Assembly: GCF_900101875.1 (NCBI RefSeq)
Contig: NZ_FNAI01000001.1
Span: 62,001 to 126,000, forward strand
Length of the DNA stretch: 64,000 nt
Direction: 5' to 3'
DNA from: Mucilaginibacter pineti
GTDB lineage: Bacteria > Bacteroidota > Bacteroidia > Sphingobacteriales > Sphingobacteriaceae
A model generated the notes under the pieces. It was not told the origin of the DNA and made no database searches. It saw nothing but the letters and a program-made list of their open reading frames with translations. Below, piece after piece: positions 61,893 to 64,000 of the stretch (position 1 is its first letter; every line of letters starts with the position of its first letter). The position numbers were made by a program, and so were the translations under genes.

Positions 61893-61900
61893 TTACCAAT

Positions 61901-64000
61901 ATGATGAATATCAAATTAGCCTGGCGCAACTTAAAAAAGAATAAGCTTTATGCTTTTGTAAACATACTTGGCTTAACGGTTGGTATTGCCAGCTGCTTGC
62001 TCATTGGTATTTATATAAAGCACGAAACCAGTTACGATAATTTTCATATTAACAAGGATAGGATAGTGCGTGCGAATATGGAATACAGTCGCGGCGGTAA
62101 ATTGCATAACACAGCCATTAGTGGCACAAAGGGTGGCCCGCAGCTCAAGCGGATCTTACCCGGCGTAAAAGATTACGTACGTACCATAAAATCGAGCAGT
62201 GTTATTGCCAGCAACGGCGTAATATTTACCGAAAAGGGCGTTTTGTACGCCGATCAGAATTTTTTTAAGGTATTCTCCTTCAACCTGATTAAGGGCGATG
62301 TTAACTCGGCCTTAAATGCACCCGAGAAAATAGTTATTACTCAAAAAGCGGCCAAAAAATACTTTGGAAATGATGATGCAATAGGCAAGGTTTTAAAAGT
62401 AGGCTCTTTGAATTATACGGTATCAGCAATTGCCGGTGATATACCCTCAAACTCGCAAATGCAGTTTGATTTTGTAGCGCCCTTTAGCCATTACATGGAT
62501 ACGAACGGACCCGAGCAGTGGTGGACGGCAAATAACATGACTTACCTGCTGTTAAATGATAAAGCCACGCTGGCATCTATGCAACAACAGGTATCGGGTT
62601 ACATGACTACTGTAAGCAAAAACGAGTTGAAGATGACCGGCGGCGATTATCTTACCTTTAAACTTCAGCCATTAACTGATATTCACCTTAATTCATCGGT
62701 ATCGGGTGGGTTTGAACCCGTGGGCAGCATCACTTATATTTATATCCTGCTGGCCATTGGTTCGTTAATATTGATAATAGGCTGCGTTAATTACGTAAAC
62801 CTTGCCATAGCGCAATCATCCGGTCGGGGTGCCGAAATAGGCGTACGTAAAGTAATGGGTGCCGGTAATGGCGAATTATTTTGGCAATTCATAGCCGAAT
62901 CGGTAGTTACGGCGGCAATAGCGGCTGTTTTTGCATTGGCGCTTGCGGCCTTCGTATTGCCATTGTTTAATCAGTTATCGGGCAAGCAGTTGGAAGCAAG
63001 CGTGCTGCTTGATCCTGTAATTCTTGCAGGCCTTGTTGCGTTAAGCCTGTTCATCGGTTTTGCAGCAGGGGCCTATCCGGCTTTAGTGTTATCAAGTGCT
63101 AAACTTATCAAGATCCTGCGGTCGGGTTTCTCCTTTACTTCGGGCAATAGTGTACGTAAATCACTCATTGTTTTTCAGTTTGTGATCTCTATATTCCTTA
63201 TCATATCAACCATTGTGATCTTGCAGCAGTTGTCGTTCATTCGCAATAAGGACCTGGGTTATAACAAAAGCAATATGGTGGTTTTACCTATCGACGGTAA
63301 AATAATCCCGCATTTGGATGAACTTAAAAAAGCAATAGGTGCGGTGCCCGGCGTGCAGCAGGTTTCTGCCGCGTATGACGAACCCATTAATGTGGGCTGG
63401 AGCGATGGGGTTAGTACCAACGATGGTAAGGATGTTGCCGTAAACGCCATCCCTGTTGATGAAGATTTTGTTAAAACCATGCAGCTAAAACTTATTGCCG
63501 GCAGTGATTATACCCATGCCGATGTACTGCAGATTGACACCACCAATCACAATAAAAACTTTCATTACTCCTTCATCCTCAATGAATCGGCAGTAAGGGC
63601 CTTGGGTTGGACACCAGAACAGGCTATCGGGAAAACCATATCAAAAGGGGAAACCGGGGTTATAAAAGGAGTTGTAAAAGATTTTAATTTTAAAACGTTT
63701 CACGACCCTATCAGTCCGCTGGTGTTATTTCTTAATAAGGATATGCTGTATGAGGTTTTTGTGAAAATAAAGGGCGACAACGTATCCGGAACCATAGCCG
63801 ATATTGGCAAGGTTTGGAAAAGCCGTGTTACGCACCGCCCGTATGATTATGGTTTCCTTGACGATGATTATAATGCCCTGTACCTAAGCGAGCAGCGTAC
63901 CGCGGGTATTTTTACCACGTTTTCGGTACTGGCTATAATTTTAGCTTGTATGGGTTTGTTTGCCATCACCGCCTTTGCAGTGGTACAGCGTACCAAGGAG
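61901..64000 (+). CDS. MacB/FtsX-type ABC transporter permease, 3' end outside window
   Basis: An open frame of 700 codons that runs off the window with no stop. The start MMNIKLAWRNLKKNKLYAFV followed by NILGLTVGIASCLLIGIYIK has the same first helix as the neighbouring permease, of which it is a homologue and tandem duplicate. Later blocks include LGWTPEQAIGKTISKG (MacB_PCD end) and TFSVLAIILACMGLFAITAF with AVVQRTKE at the window edge, the start of the second FtsX domain. About 100 residues should be missing. The second ATG of the MM pair is three bases later. It is separated from the first permease gene by the TTTAGA repeat tract. Confidence 0.9.
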   Translation, partial: MMNIKLAWRNLKKNKLYAFVNILGLTVGIASCLLIGIYIKHETSYDNFHINKDRIVRANMEYSRGGKLHNTAISGTKGGPQLKRILPGVKDYVRTIKSSSVIASNGVIFTEKGVLYADQNFFKVFSFNLIKGDVNSALNAPEKIVITQKAAKKYFGNDDAIGKVLKVGSLNYTVSAIAGDIPSNSQMQFDFVAPFSHYMDTNGPEQWWTANNMTYLLLNDKATLASMQQQVSGYMTTVSKNELKMTGGDYLTFKLQPLTDIHLNSSVSGGFEPVGSITYIYILLAIGSLILIIGCVNYVNLAIAQSSGRGAEIGVRKVMGAGNGELFWQFIAESVVTAAIAAVFALALAAFVLPLFNQLSGKQLEASVLLDPVILAGLVALSLFIGFAAGAYPALVLSSAKLIKILRSGFSFTSGNSVRKSLIVFQFVISIFLIISTIVILQQLSFIRNKDLGYNKSNMVVLPIDGKIIPHLDELKKAIGAVPGVQQVSAAYDEPINVGWSDGVSTNDGKDVAVNAIPVDEDFVKTMQLKLIAGSDYTHADVLQIDTTNHNKNFHYSFILNESAVRALGWTPEQAIGKTISKGETGVIKGVVKDFNFKTFHDPISPLVLFLNKDMLYEVFVKIKGDNVSGTIADIGKVWKSRVTHRPYDYGFLDDDYNALYLSEQRTAGIFTTFSVLAIILACMGLFAITAFAVVQRTKE

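Overview
The window looks like a chromosomal segment of a Bacteroidota soil or plant-associated bacterium of the Sphingobacteriaceae (Mucilaginibacter/Pedobacter type). The evidence is Bacteroidota-style promoters (TAnnTTTG -7 boxes with an upstream TTG), many secreted glycoside hydrolases (GH106, GH92, GH109-like, GH63-type), a propeller hybrid sensor kinase, MG2/plug-type secreted proteins and paired MacB/FtsX-like permeases. The genus is inferred. There is no tRNA, rRNA, CRISPR array, transposase or prophage in view, and no SusC/SusD pair. The genes at both ends are cut by the window.

Layout. 1-8979: end of a GH106 rhamnosidase-like enzyme, a zinc alcohol dehydrogenase, an MG2/plug-domain secreted protein, and a secreted GATase-fold protein cotranscribed with a LacI regulator. 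8995-12694: a DtxR/MntR-type metalloregulator divergent from a lipoprotein di-haem oxidoreductase, a Rieske lipoprotein and a porin, with a perfect inverted repeat between them. 12698-15211: PLP transsulfuration enzyme plus amino-acid permease. 15461-28109: a glycan/amino-sugar region with two more LacI regulators, BSP metalloprotease, GH92 mannosidase, NahK-like N-acetylhexosamine kinase, DUF3472 protein, GH109-like enzyme and a large GH123/DUF6067-like enzyme. Four copies of a CAAACGTTTG-type operator link the kinase and the three GalNAc-type genes. 28174-39761: housekeeping and regulatory genes (methyltransferase, DUF92, MtfA, YycJ-like MBL, YceH, a 1428-residue hybrid kinase, VF530, a motif-degenerate DEAD-box protein, TruA, CDGSH protein). 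39926-45107: aldo/keto reductase, a leaderless peptidoglycan-binding/CHAP protein, and a Tat-exported Gfo/Idh/MocA oxidoreductase with a tandem DUF1080 protein. 45363-49566: GntR regulator, CydB/CydA and a TlpA-like thioredoxin. 49689-52579: RidA, D-threonine aldolase/D-serine dehydratase-like enzyme and an M19 dipeptidase. 52794-59220: GH63-type glucosidase and a compact ethanolamine module (permease, EutB, EutC). 59371-64000: two MacB/FtsX-type permeases.

How the parts work together. A 24-bp element is shared, in opposite orientation and with 21 of 24 matches, by the promoter regions of the GATase-fold/LacI operon (7001-7024) and the Gfo/Idh-DUF1080 operon (42127-42150). This suggests the first LacI protein controls a distant 3-keto-sugar module. 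The second LacI gene lies beside a perfect 22-bp palindrome in front of the BSP protease-GH92 operon. The third LacI gene lies among the CAAACGTTTG sites. Each LacI protein can therefore be given a tentative operator type from sequence alone.

The intergenic spaces hold several kinds of short repeats: 11 perfect heptamers running out of the ridA stop codon, a 152-bp element with 13-bp terminal inverted repeats, a GTCATTCTGAG-type palindrome, and low-complexity direct repeats in front of eutB, eutC and the last permease gene.
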